From: Dirofilaria immitis | Lineage: Eukaryota; Nematoda; Chromadorea; Rhabditida; Onchocercidae | Length of the DNA stretch: 64,000 bases | Assembly (NCBI GenBank): GCA_024305405.1 | Contig: JAKNDB010000070.1 | Location: forward strand, 423,501-487,500 | Reading direction: 5' to 3' | Part shown: positions 1-11,634 of the stretch, piece after piece | Layout of the letters: the number at the start of each line of letters is the position of its first letter | How positions within the stretch are numbered: position 1 is the first letter of the stretch | The notes under the pieces: model-generated | The model's database searches: none | Seen by the model: the letters and a program-made list of their open reading frames with translations, nothing else | What the model was told of the DNA's origin: nothing | Program-made: the position numbers and the translations under genes

Positions 1-89
1 TTAAATCAAAATAGTCTCTTTTTGCAACCATTTCGATAAGGCGTATAAAGAAGTATCATAAAAATCATTAATCGTAAGCAAAACAATAC

Positions 90-3000
90 CGTATTCCTCA
101 ATCACTTTTCCTTCTGAATCAAGCATGCCTTCGATTTCACAACCACGTACCAGTGTAACATCGATTTGCTCTTTGAACGGTTTAGCAATATTATATTTAG
201 TACCAACTGGAGCTTTCGGTCGACATCGGATTAAAAACAAACATCGTGCTTTCGGAGACCTAAAATCTGTGTTACAGATGTTTCTTTCAGCAGTAATTTT
301 AAAGAAGGAAGTCTCAAGAAGACAATAAAGAATGTTTGTGTTACTAATAAGTCCTATTATTCAAGATATGCTAAATATTTCCATTTTGATAGCAAAGCTG
401 TTAATTTTAAGAACAATAGAATCTATCTTTACAGTGTTTCTTAATGCTGACGTAATTGCACATTAAATTAAGATTAATTCTAAGACAGCTGTCGTAATAC
501 AATTTCATTTAATCTCTGCTAAAAAGTATAGGGAGTATGGATCGCCTGATCTTGATCAGTATTAGTCAGCAACATGAAAACATAAATAATTTCAACCATA
601 AGAGAATAAGATCACCAGAACATTCCCATTTTCATTTTCATTACAATATTCTTAGCTTTACTACGATGACCATAAAAATATCCGTACAAAACTTTTAACC
701 TTCCCATTCCGCACGAATATCTGTTCGCCTTGGTAAATTGATCGTTAAATCTGCTTTGACAACAGCTGGACTTTTTTCACCTATGAGAGGTTTACCAACC
801 TCGACAATCTGAAATGTAGAATGAAAGTTCGATAGAAAGAAAGTTAACTATGAAAGCAAATCACTAACCTGAAAAAACGAAAAAATCAATTTTAATATCT
901 GTGCTGTATTCCATAAACTTCAAATAAAAGAAACCTGAAATTCGATTAACGGCAAAGCCATTCGTGCCCATCCACCCCAAACAGTTTCATTTGGATTAGA
1001 TTCATGTGCCCATGGCTTCAAACGAAATATGGCATCCTCAATATCTTGACGAATTTCATCTGAAGAATAATAGTATTCAACTTTGTTCCAAAAAATATAT
1101 ATATATATATATATAAAAAAGAGAGAGAGAGAGGAACTTTATTTTCTAGTTTACTGCCATTCTGTACAATAAAGTAAGACAAAAATACCAATTATTAAGT
1201 ACAATATCAGACTGCGTAATGGAAAATGCTATATTTTTTCTGAATTTTATCTTTCTCGCTATCAAGTATAACTATCTTTAATAAAATCAAATTAGAACTA
1301 TTGACGAATTTCATTGGAATAATGATAAAAAGTAAGCAGGTGGAACGAAAAGAAACGCATTCGTCTAAAAGAACAATTAGCATAACATAACCAGAATTAA
1401 TTAACACTTACATGTTGATTCCATTTGGAAAAGATTGAAATTACGAAGCAAATAGTCGTGGAATGTCAAGAATTGAATATTTAATTTATTCAATGCAAGC
1501 ACACCTGAAAATCGGTAATAATCAGTATTCGGATTTAGGGAAGAAACAAACATCAAAACATCATTCAAACAATACAGCTACTCAAACTAGGATCCAATAA
1601 TTATAATGGTCTGATTTCTGGGTTTCTTTTTTCTTCCTTCTTCTGGGTAGATCAGTAAGGAATGAATTTCAAAGCGATCTTTGCAAAATGAAAGAAAATC
1701 CAACAAGTTTACAAAAAAATCTCTCTACATATCAGAAGAAAATGAAGGATTTTAATTTCTTCATGTAATTTACTAGTCATAACGTTGTAATAGACTAGCA
1801 CAAATTAAAAATAAAACTTACCTTCGCCATTATATTGATCGTATGGAACAAGATTTTCATCCCAGATAACTTTTTCGGTTGGATAAAGTGGTTGTTCATT
1901 GAGCTGCTGTAACTGATTGATGCGTCTTTCACAACGTGATGTCTGAAATGTATAAAAATCATCTGGAAATCGCAAAATACTCTGAATATTTATGTGAAAA
2001 TATTTGCGTTTAACTATAATAGAAAAATTTTTAATCTGAAATTTTTAAAGATTTTTTATCACTATTAGATTTTTCTTTTTAAAGTAGAATTAGAGTCAAA
2101 ACATTAAATTTCGGCTACACAACGACAACAATCAAGCTTCTATAATAAGATATATTAATTTGGATTTTCTAAATTTCAGTGGAAAAATGAAGTTATCAGT
2201 ATTGCTAAGTCCCTCAATGGAGAATTTTACCCGCAACTCAAAATAATCAAAGAAATATATGATCATATGATCAAATGAAGAAATATTTACAATCATTTCA
2301 ATAAGATAATCCTTTTCATAATTCGATGAAATATCTGAACTGAATTCTTGTGAAGGCACCAAATGCAGATATTCTGCAAATTTGTAGAGTTCCGATTCAC
2401 TGAAAAGGCAGCTTGTTGTTAATTACTTGAAAAAATAAAATGCAAATACAAAAGCAAGATCATTATTACAAAGTTTACCTGCTCTGCTTATTTCAACAAA
2501 AATTTATCATTAGATAAATTTAAAAATATACCTCATTGATGAAAATTGTTTTATTAAAGCTTTCCTTGTATCGACAGCAGTGACATTTAGTAAATAAAAA
2601 TCAGACATGCTATCTCTGAAATAAAAGGACAAATTCTTTCAATAATCTTAATAAATTTAAAAATCAATGGATTATGATGAAGTAATGAACTCATCATTTC
2701 ATTTACTACATCGTTTAGTGGTTTGATTAAATACTCATATAACTAATTGCATAGGAGAATGCGAGAAGAAGAATGAACATAGATTAATCTACCAACTATT
2801 CGCCAATTAAAATATTGGTTTTCAAACAATAAGTCTTTGTCATCTAGCAAAATGAATGATATGCTTCTTTAATTTTGTAATAAACGAAAATACATTTGTG
2901 CTCAAAGAAAGTTCTAATTAACCTATAGGATCAATATAAGAATTCAAAAAAAACCTGAAATATTTGAAAGCAGCTTTTTGTAGTTTCATAACATGCGTAT

Positions 3001-5936
3001 AGTGCATTTCAGTCATCTGAAATAACCGTTTAAAATGAAAAAAAGCATAGGAATCGGAATTGCTTGGTAAAAAATTTTCTTAAAGCGAAAAAGACACACT
3101 CGGCTATGTGTTAGCGGTTCGCCAGTAACATCGTCGATTTCGAAACGCGAATAAAATTTCAGCATTGTGACAAGCTGATAAAACAAGCCTCCAACTTCTG
3201 TCGTTATCAATGAAGATAGTGTACAGTTTACCAATATGTTACTTGCATGCAATATAGCATTAAAGAAGCGTCTGTAAGGTAAGAATTATAGTTAAGATCA
3301 GCTAAAAAAGTTTAAATCAAAACTCGACAATAATCCTTTTAAATAAGAACAACCAATTTTAATGGTCAGATTATAGAATATGGAAACTAGTATTACTGGA
3401 ATAGAAAAGCATCCCCAAAATGAAGCACAAATATTCGCTCGGTGATTCAATTAGAATTTTGCGTTTTTCTAATTTTTTTGCATTAATCAACCAGAAATAT
3501 CATATTAAAGACAAAAAAACAAGAACTTCATAGTCATAGAATAAACTTAAATGTATTTTCATATGTAATAAAACTCTGATATTTTAAAGTCACCAAACGA
3601 TATAATATTTTAAGCCTTCATCAGAATCACTAACATTATTTATATATTTTTGGCATTTCCTGACTGCATTTAGTCATAGTCAAAGTAAATTATGTATCCA
3701 TCTGCAGAATGAGAACTCCGTTCTACATGCTTATTAAACTGCTGAGAAGGGAATTTAAGATTTGTAGATAGAACGGAAGTATATAAACATCATTGAAATA
3801 ACATACCTTGTAGTCAGTAAAGCTTCCAAATCAATAAATAACTGCAAACAACGCTCCAAAAAATGTATGCCATCAATTCCCACTTCTTAAAAATGCAATT
3901 TCGTAAAAAATTGAGAAAAAAATTAAAAAATGAACATACGAAAAAAAAGAAAAAAGTAGAGAATGTGTCATATACCACAGACATAATGAAAAAATGAATT
4001 TGGAACTGAAAAAAAAATATGAAGCTAACCGCTAGATTCATCGTCAACATTTGTCAGCGTTTGTTTGAAAATTTGCAACAAATTCCACATAAATGTACGC
4101 TCGAAAGTTAGTAATTCCTTTTCTTCGGCAGTTTCTGAAGCTATTTTCGTTTCCAATTTGTTCCATATCTTTCGCAATTTTGGATTCGCTTGAAAAAGAT
4201 CTTCTCTCTGAGTCTGAAAATTCCAAAATAGTTCCTAAACTGTGGGTATAAGTATATTTATTTTTGAATTCTTTTTAAAAGCCAAAACAAATTAGCAACA
4301 TTTTTCAGAAAGTAAGAAAAGTAAAATATGAAAACTAACCGGAAGCAAATTAGACCACATTGTAAGTGAAACTATTTTCATCACTTCTTTTCTCACTAAA
4401 TCCACTTCCTACAACTTCAGATCATTTATAACTTTTGATGAATCAAATTACCAACTGCATTTAAAAATTAAGTACTTAATTTATCTCTCTGTCATTCGAG
4501 ATGAAGCAAAATAGTCTTGCGGTAGCTGAACGAAAAGCTCCAGAAAATCTTTCGCTAATTGCTGGTAAAATTATTGACGTAAATTTCGATAAATGACAAG
4601 ATTTTTTAAAAAAACTTGCCACCGAATTGAAGCAATTAATCAGAAATGTAATAATTTCGGACCGCTCCAATAATGTGATTTGCTCAATATCCAGTACAAG
4701 ATGCAATATTCGTCGGAAGAAAATCGGAAACTGAGCGGAATGTTCAATAATACACTGAAATATTATAAATCGAATGTATTATAGCAAGAACAACTGTTGG
4801 AGTTTAAGCATTTTTAATGGCAGTTCTTCCGTTTGATGTCTTTACCTCGTATTAGATATAAAAAAAAGCCTCTTTCTGTTTTGGAACATGAGCCTTAATG
4901 CAGATCACAACTTTCGCAATTCCCGTGCCTCTAAGTATTTCAAGTGGTGTAACTTATTAAAAATGGTAGTCGAAGATTCAAATAAAGAAAAAAAATACAA
5001 CTTACACGCCAAACTGGAATTCTTTCTCGGAATTTGGCGTTAAGCATAATTACGATGGACATGATATAATGGTTACTGGCTTTTTCTGCAATAAAATTCG
5101 GCCAGAGATAACGCTCGAGGTATTGACTGAAAGTCAAGCTTTATAAAGACATTCTTTTTAAATTTATCTTAAACAATAAAAGCAAAAATCACAATTGGAA
5201 AAAGAGAAGAACTGAAAGAACAATTTCTGAAGATAGCAGAAGTATCGCAATAAACAGAAATAACGAAAAGACAGTTGCTATTCTAAAAGTAGAATTGAAG
5301 TACATGTTGGAATAACAGCATAATAATTCACTTTTATAATGTGCTTGTTTTATATAAGTCCTTTATATATACTGTTGAAAAAAAGTAAAGTTACGGGCCA
5401 AAGAAACTTAAAGGAAACCCTTAAACAAATGTAAAAAAAATTTCATCTGGTATATAGTAAGAGTTCTTTAATATTTCATTCGAAGAATACGACTAACCTG
5501 AATTCCAATACAACGACTTTCTTTTGCATGAAAAGATTTCGCTCTAATTCATTTTCGTAAATTGTATCAATTAAGTTTGGATCAAATGGATGATTGTGTG
5601 ATGCAAACGGTGCCCAGTATTGTTGAGCTATCTAAAACTTAACAATAGAAAACATAATCAAAAAAGTATACAATATCAGTTTAATTCACTAATTATACTT
5701 TACAAAATTAGTTAAAAACTGATGGTAAGAATTGATTTCATTTCATTAAATTATCAATAGGGCATGTTGAATGAACAATCATATACTGTGATGGAAAGTG
5801 ATGGTTAAAAGGAAAGTAAATTGTTTAGAATTGATAGATTCTATTTCTAAGAATTAACTTCAATTTGCATCAAACATACCTGCATCAAATGATCATCCTG
5901 GATGGCTTCTGTAGTCATAACATTTCCAATTACCAT
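90..5936 (-). CDS. AQR: Intron-binding protein Aquarius (EMB-4), N-terminal part; 3' end outside window
   Basis: Aquarius is an RNA helicase of the activated spliceosome that binds introns and links splicing to snoRNP and small-RNA pathways in the nucleus. I read 16 exons on the minus strand: 5936-5880, 5631-5498, 5126-5006, 4754-4620, 4408-4340, 4213-4030, 3885-3807, 3271-3100, 3016-2955, 2615-2532, 2399-2291, 1942-1822, 1504-1412, 1059-935, 808-700 and 259-90, about 608 codons. They match the N-terminal helical (armadillo-like) and beta-barrel parts: [73 protein letters not shown]. The helicase core lies beyond the left edge. The start at 5936 is the first ATG after a TTTTTTCAG acceptor at 5970. 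Family length is about 1,480 residues, so under half is here. A single missing T near 233-237 breaks frame in the last exon. The 4620 donor is GC, not GT. Confidence 0.93.
1096..1132 (+). repeat. Compound AT/AG microsatellite in an AQR intron
   Basis: A run of AT dinucleotides is followed by A's and then AG dinucleotides, about 20 bases upstream of the Aquarius exon 1059-935 acceptor. Confidence 0.8.
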
Positions 5937-5968
5937 TTTTATTTCTAACGATAATATATTACCATATG

Positions 5969-5971
5969 CCT
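5969..5971 (-). promoter_or_regulatory. Probable splice-leader (trans-splice) acceptor of AQR
   Basis: The minus strand reads AATTTTTTCAG 33 bases before the ATG at 5936, with no upstream coding exon recognised. This is the usual form of a nematode SL acceptor. A very short upstream ATG (GCATATGG, closed by TAG) lies in the leader. Inference from sequence only. Confidence 0.4.
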
Positions 5972-8900
5972 GAAAAAATTATCAATTTTAATTAATAATA
6001 CAATAAGTGATATTTCATAAATGATATTTCAAAATTGGTCTATACTGTTGTATCGTTAGTTTACGATACAGTCCTATTTATTTATCAAAATATTTAACCT
6101 AATATACTATTCCTCTACTCTCGTTATACAATATAATGCATCTACATTCCCGAAAGGTTTGTTCTTATTTTCTTTCCGCCTTACTACTCTTAATCACATT
6201 AACATTCCCTATAATTCGTATGTTTCTTTCATCCTACTGTATATTTTTATCACTTCTCCCTTCCCATTCTATATAAATATCTTTTTTATATTCCCATGTC
6301 TATCTTTATACTATCTTTATATCCAGGCAATGAGACATAATAGAATATACATGAATAGACAAAATATAATGTTGCATACAATGAGCCTCATGATGCAACA
6401 GCTTATCCTGGAGATACGAGAAGAATTAAACTAAACAAGCATTTCAAAAAATAAAGGAACAGCTGAAGAGCTAAAAGAAAGTAGGAACTAGCAGTTGAAA
6501 CAAAGACTGACACATATATATCAATATATATTAGAAGAAAATTACTGATAAGCTGTAGGAGGACAAATAATAGCAAATAAATAGCTAAATTAAAATGAAA
6601 GTTTGAATTAAAAAAATAACCTGGAAATTAAATATCTAAAATATTATAATGAATCCATATATTCATCCAAAAGTATAGAATATTATAATCTTTGATCAAT
6701 TCATTATTACATTTAAAAAAAATCACAAAGATTCATAGTACAAAAAAGAATAAAAGGATAAAACAACTTCTTGAACGAATAACTCCATTTCTTATGATAC
6801 TTTGATCGATAGATAATCGATCCATTATTTATCATGACCTCTATGAAACGATGTGTCAAATTTATTTTGCACTAATCATAATACGATTGTAGAATTATGA
6901 TGAAATGTAAGTTTATTTTCAGATTAACTTCATAAGATTTCATTCTCGCTCGACTTATACCGCCTGATTCTATTGGGTGTGAACTTTCTTGAGTTCAAAC
7001 AATGTCATAAAGGATAACTGAATATCCATTAATATCAATATGATATAATGCCACATTTGTTTAGAAAATTAAATGACACTAATTTGTCAACATTTTGTTT
7101 ACCAATTATTACAAAGATGTGAACTTTACAATACAATGACTCATCGAGATTGAAGTTGCGATTCAAGAAACTTGCAAGCATTTTCAATACTGATAAAAGA
7201 TATTCTGTATATTTGTTATTATCCGATCGATATAGAGAAGTTTCCAAAGTTTATTTTTGAATAAAATTATAGACTAAATATCTGTGTTATGCGGGAAAGA
7301 CTTCAGAAGGAATAGGTTTTCGGTAAGTTACAATAATATCCTATTTATTTCAACTTTGGCTTTTTAATTTTTAACTTTCTTTTTCTCGACCACACCTGAA
7401 TTAAGGAAGAGAATTCGTATAGAAGAGAAAGCATGAATAATTTAATCATATATTTTTAAATCTTTCATTCGATTTCGTAGAAAGATAATATTGAAAATTT
7501 ACCTGTAAAATTTTGATAAAAAAAAAATAAAACCATTCGATTAATTGAAAGAAGATGAAAAGAATTAAATTTTAATTTGAAACAAAATGTCATTTCTATA
7601 AACTAATGCTTAATTTTTAAAATCTAATTTAAAATTTATAAAAATATAAATATTCATTGATATCTACAAAAGCATTTATATCATGGATATATATCCGATT
7701 TTGGCATAAATTATAATATTTTATATTAGCATTATCCGATATCATGATAAATCATGTTAATAAATATTTATGCTTTATAAATCTTTATCTATCAACATTT
7801 TAAGCAGTTTTATTTACCTTTATAATAAAAACAAATAATATAATGTGAACGATAGATAGTTCATATTGACTAATTGTGATAATATGAAAAGATATATCAA
7901 TCATTACTTCGAGATCTCGAAAATCATTATAAAAACGGTTATAATGATATTTTCAGCATTGAATGAAATTTCTAACATTGATTAGTAAAATTAAAAAAAA
8001 TTTTAATAATAGTTATGATTATTGTTAATAAATAGTTACACACTTGGTTAAATATTACTCTCGTTGATTATCACCAAATCAATCAATAATGCTATTTATC
8101 TCTTATTTTTTTTCTTCCTATGAAAACTTGCTGGAAATATTTTCTGCATAATTTAAGGAATAAGAAAATTAATTTGAAATTTGTCGAATTATTGATGATG
8201 GAATTTGTTATAATCTATAAATAAATTTTTAATATTTAAAATGATTAATATCATTGATCTTTTTAATATCACTGATAATAACTGATGTATAGTAATTGTA
8301 ATTGGTATATATATATAGTGCTAAGAAAGAATTTTAAAATATTTTAAGAATTTTTCCATTTGATTAAGTTGATAATTTCTAGGAATTTTTTTTTGTTCAA
8401 TGATAATATTCTCATAAAGATTGTATGAAATTATCACAATTCCTATTATCATAACACTGATAATATTCGTTGCATTAAATCGCCACGGAATTCTAACATT
8501 TCTATTATTATATCAAGAGCAATTTTTCTCGAATAATAACTTATTATTGAAATTAAAATTTGTTTTGAAATTCAACAACAAAATTTCCATAATTATTCTG
8601 AAATGATATACTATGATATGCTTTTTATGGCTAAATTATTTTAAGTATATCTCTTTCAACATCTCATTATTTATTAAATCAACAATGTAATTAATTTTTC
8701 GTTACAAGTGCTAATCTCGAGAAAAGCTATAATTCGTATTTATACAAAGATATGAATGATTATAATGATTAGCAACGTTTGCTTTAAGGAAAAATAAAAT
8801 CTTTTTATTTTCATAATCGTTACTTTAATTATTTTACGAGCTATATCTTATGATAATTCTTTTGTTTCATTAAATAATCATTCTCATAATTAAACAGAAA

Positions 8901-9675
8901 TTATTAATTACTTCATTAATATCTATCTTATTTATTTCTCATAACTATGCTGCTAACTTATTATTATTATCGTTCAAATTAAAGATTTATTTCATTATTT
9001 CTTTCTTTTTAAAAAATAAAGATAATAATAATAAGTTGGAAAATTTTTCACGTACATATATATATATATATATATTTTATTAAGATCAATTATCATTTGA
9101 TATTTTTTTAGCAAAAATTTTTTTACATAGCATGTTTAATGATATTTATTTATTGATAAATAATTAATTAACTATTAAATGATAATATTTCAATAAAAAA
9201 TTATCAACTTATTGTTTTTTTTTTTCAACGCTCTAATAAATAATCAATTTAATCAATCTTCCTGCTATTCATTGGTTTTTTTTTTTTTTTGGCTCAATAA
9301 TTTTATTCATTTACATTTTTTTCCACAAACATTCATTTGAATAATCCCGATGTTATTATCTTCTTAAAGATCTCATCTATATGTATATATAATCCTGTAA
9401 CTTCGTTGATCGTACTATTGAAGTTGTAATGTTTTATAAAACTTGTGCCATCTTACAATCAATCAATTTTGATTAATATCAGTGAACTTTTTGGCTCATA
9501 ACATTGCAACTATTGATTAGATCGAGAAACATTGCTTTGCAACATTGCTCTTTTGTTGTATAGATTAATTTGAATCTCGTTCACTTATTAAGAATGTAAT
9601 CTTTATTTTTCGATCAAATTTGTTTTTGCTCTTGAAAATGTAAATCTAAAATTATAGTAATATGAGTTAAGAAAG
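5972..9675. other. AT-rich intergenic DNA between AQR and the insulin-like gene
   Basis: About 3.7 kb of very AT-rich sequence with many homopolymer runs and a TA microsatellite near 9056-9075. Open frames such as 6159-6434(+) and 8421-8606(+) have hydrophobic or low-complexity translations without splice context or recognisable domains. I see no supported gene. It should contain the AQR promoter on the minus strand and the promoter of the plus-strand peptide gene. Confidence 0.5.
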
Positions 9676-10203
9676 ATGAAATCTCGAGCTATAATGATCA
9701 TTCTACTGTTTGCTATTATCGGGATACATCGATCAATAGCGACATTCTCGATGGATACCTGTATCGATCAAGTATCATCACTTATCATGTCAATTTGTAA
9801 AGGATGTGTGCAAATTGCTATATCTTCGAAATATACTGGTTGGTAGTAGTAGTAGTAGTAGTAATTTCTATTTATTCGTTATTCAATTTTCAAAAATTAA
9901 AAATTATCAAATAAGATAGAATTTTTAAAATAAATGTAGAAACACTTCCTATATCTACTACAAATATTGACTCTGATCAATTTAAAATTTAAAAAAAAAT
10001 TTGTTGTTTATATCTTTCTTACCCTTTTTTTTCTATGCTATTTTTCTAACCTATCTCTTACTATTAGCATTTGTTATAATTTTGAAATATTTTAGATAAT
10101 AGCAAAGCTATGGATACGACAAAATTATTATACAATGTGGCAGATAGATGTTGCCGTAAAAATGCTTTTACGATTTTTTCGTTCATTATGTTGCAATATT
10201 TGA
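9676..10203 (+). CDS. Insulin-like peptide precursor, beta type (two exons; frame broken by homopolymers in exon 2)
   Basis: Secreted insulin-family ligand candidate for the DAF-2-type receptor. Exon 1 (9676-9838 or 9842) starts with a signal peptide (MKSRAIMIILLFAIIGIHRS, then IA). A B chain follows with Cys-x11-Cys-x2-Cys, the insulin B spacing plus one extra cysteine. Exon 2 (10096 or 10103 to 10203) holds the A chain. As written it gives only the CC pair and then drifts. If the A5 run at 10158-10162 and the T6 run at 10174-10179 each lack one base, as A/T runs do in other genes of this window, it reads CC-x3-C-x8-CC and stops at TGA 10201-10203. That spacing equals C. elegans INS-6. No clear dibasic site separates the chains, also as in INS-6. 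The gene stands alone on the plus strand. The unrepaired frame shows only half the A-chain motif, so confidence is moderate. Confidence 0.68.
9843..9863 (+). repeat. GTA trinucleotide microsatellite at the insulin exon 1 donor
   Basis: Seven GTA units follow the last codons of exon 1. Each unit looks like a GTAGTA donor core, so the repeat itself may supply or compete for the 5' splice site. The alternative donor is 9839 (GTTGGT). Confidence 0.7.
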
Positions 10204-11634
10204 AATTAGAATTTGATCATTTATTTCTCCTTTCTTTGATTAAATTTTAATTTCAATTTCTTCTTTGCTTATTTTTCTACTTCCTTTTTCTATCAATTTA
10301 TCACTTAATTTATCATCTTTCTTTCTTACATTATCTAACATTATTATGAAGATTTTTTCAATGAAAAATTTTTGATTACTATAAATGATAATGGATCAAC
10401 TAATTGAAGCTTAACATAGGATGATTCCAACCATTCATTCGGTTTATTCAATTATTGGCTACTTTTTGATTTTTTGAAAAACTAAAGATCAGAGTAGAAT
10501 CATCTTCCATCGATCCGACTTCTTCATTCATGTATTCTCTATTATTTTCAATTATTTTCCTTCTTGCAATAAGAAAAAAATATCAAAAAGGAATGAATCG
10601 ATTTTGTTTTCTTCAATTATTTGTCCTTCTTATGTATTTAAAAATCGTTCAAAAAAAAAAATAAGTTTGCAAGCGTAGGAAAATTCGGCTTCATTGTCTA
10701 AATTTCCTATAAAGTTTACCTTACAATTTCTTATAATTTTAATCTATCATTTTCATTTCGCTATTAAAATGTTATGTACATATATATATGTCCTTAAATG
10801 TCCATTATTATATCTGCTAAAATAGATCATCCCAAAGCTATTTTTGTTTATTTGTTTATATTCTTTGCCAATATGGATTGGATACTTGCTGCATGAGTAG
10901 TTATTCTTCGAAAGTTTGAATGTATTATGATGTATGGTACCTTAACTGATTTTAGCATTAAATATTCATAATATTAGTTATAAATCATCCGATAAAACGT
11001 TGCTGTTGAGTGGTCAAATACAGTGAAACAAATTTTAAATATAATAAAAGTTAAAAATACTGAAATTACACAGAAATAAATGATAAAATGAGAGTTTCTA
11101 AAATATCAAAAAGTTATGCCTCAGAAATTTAGAGATGTGGAAATTAATTTTATCTTTACTAAGACGGCTGTTATAAAATAATTAATATGCTGAAGAAATA
11201 ATTATTAACAATAGAAAAATTATTCATGCATCATTTTCAGCAAATATATATCGATTCTCTTTCAAAATTTCTCTTATGAAATTTTGAAAGAAAATTGAAT
11301 TAAGAATTTAAAAGGAGTAGCAAATGAAGATATAGAATAAAAGTTAGAATAATAATAGAGGAGAAAGAGTAAAATGAATACATAAGGAATAAAACGGTAA
11401 TCGATTCATTTCATTAATTTTAGCACAAATTCTTCTTATATGCGTTAATTAAATGCTTTTTTTAAATGTTCACAAACATCCTTTGCCATATCAAAAATAA
11501 ATAATTTTTGATTAATTAGTTTTACTCCATAAATAACGATTCTTAATTTATCCATGCAAGTTTCATCCACAAAAAAATACAACTCTATTAGTGTATGAAC
11601 AGAAAGTTCAGTTATCATTACTTCTTACTATCAT
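10204..11634. other. AT-rich intergenic DNA, no gene seen
   Basis: About 1.4 kb between the convergent ends of the insulin-like gene and tmem-231. Only short frames without splice context. It should hold both 3' untranslated regions. Confidence 0.5.

Noticed and set aside
4476..4570. Extension of the 4706-4476 frame as Aquarius coding sequence
   Set aside because: Similarity moves to another exon after CFNSV; the rest of the frame matches nothing in the family.
6159..6434. Plus-strand 91-codon ORF rich in Phe, Ile and Tyr
   Set aside because: AT-driven hydrophobic translation, no splice or SL context, no recognisable domain.
7284..7323. Short segment ending in a GTAAGT donor with a zinc-finger-like CGKDF
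   Set aside because: In-frame stops lie just upstream and no partner exon was found.
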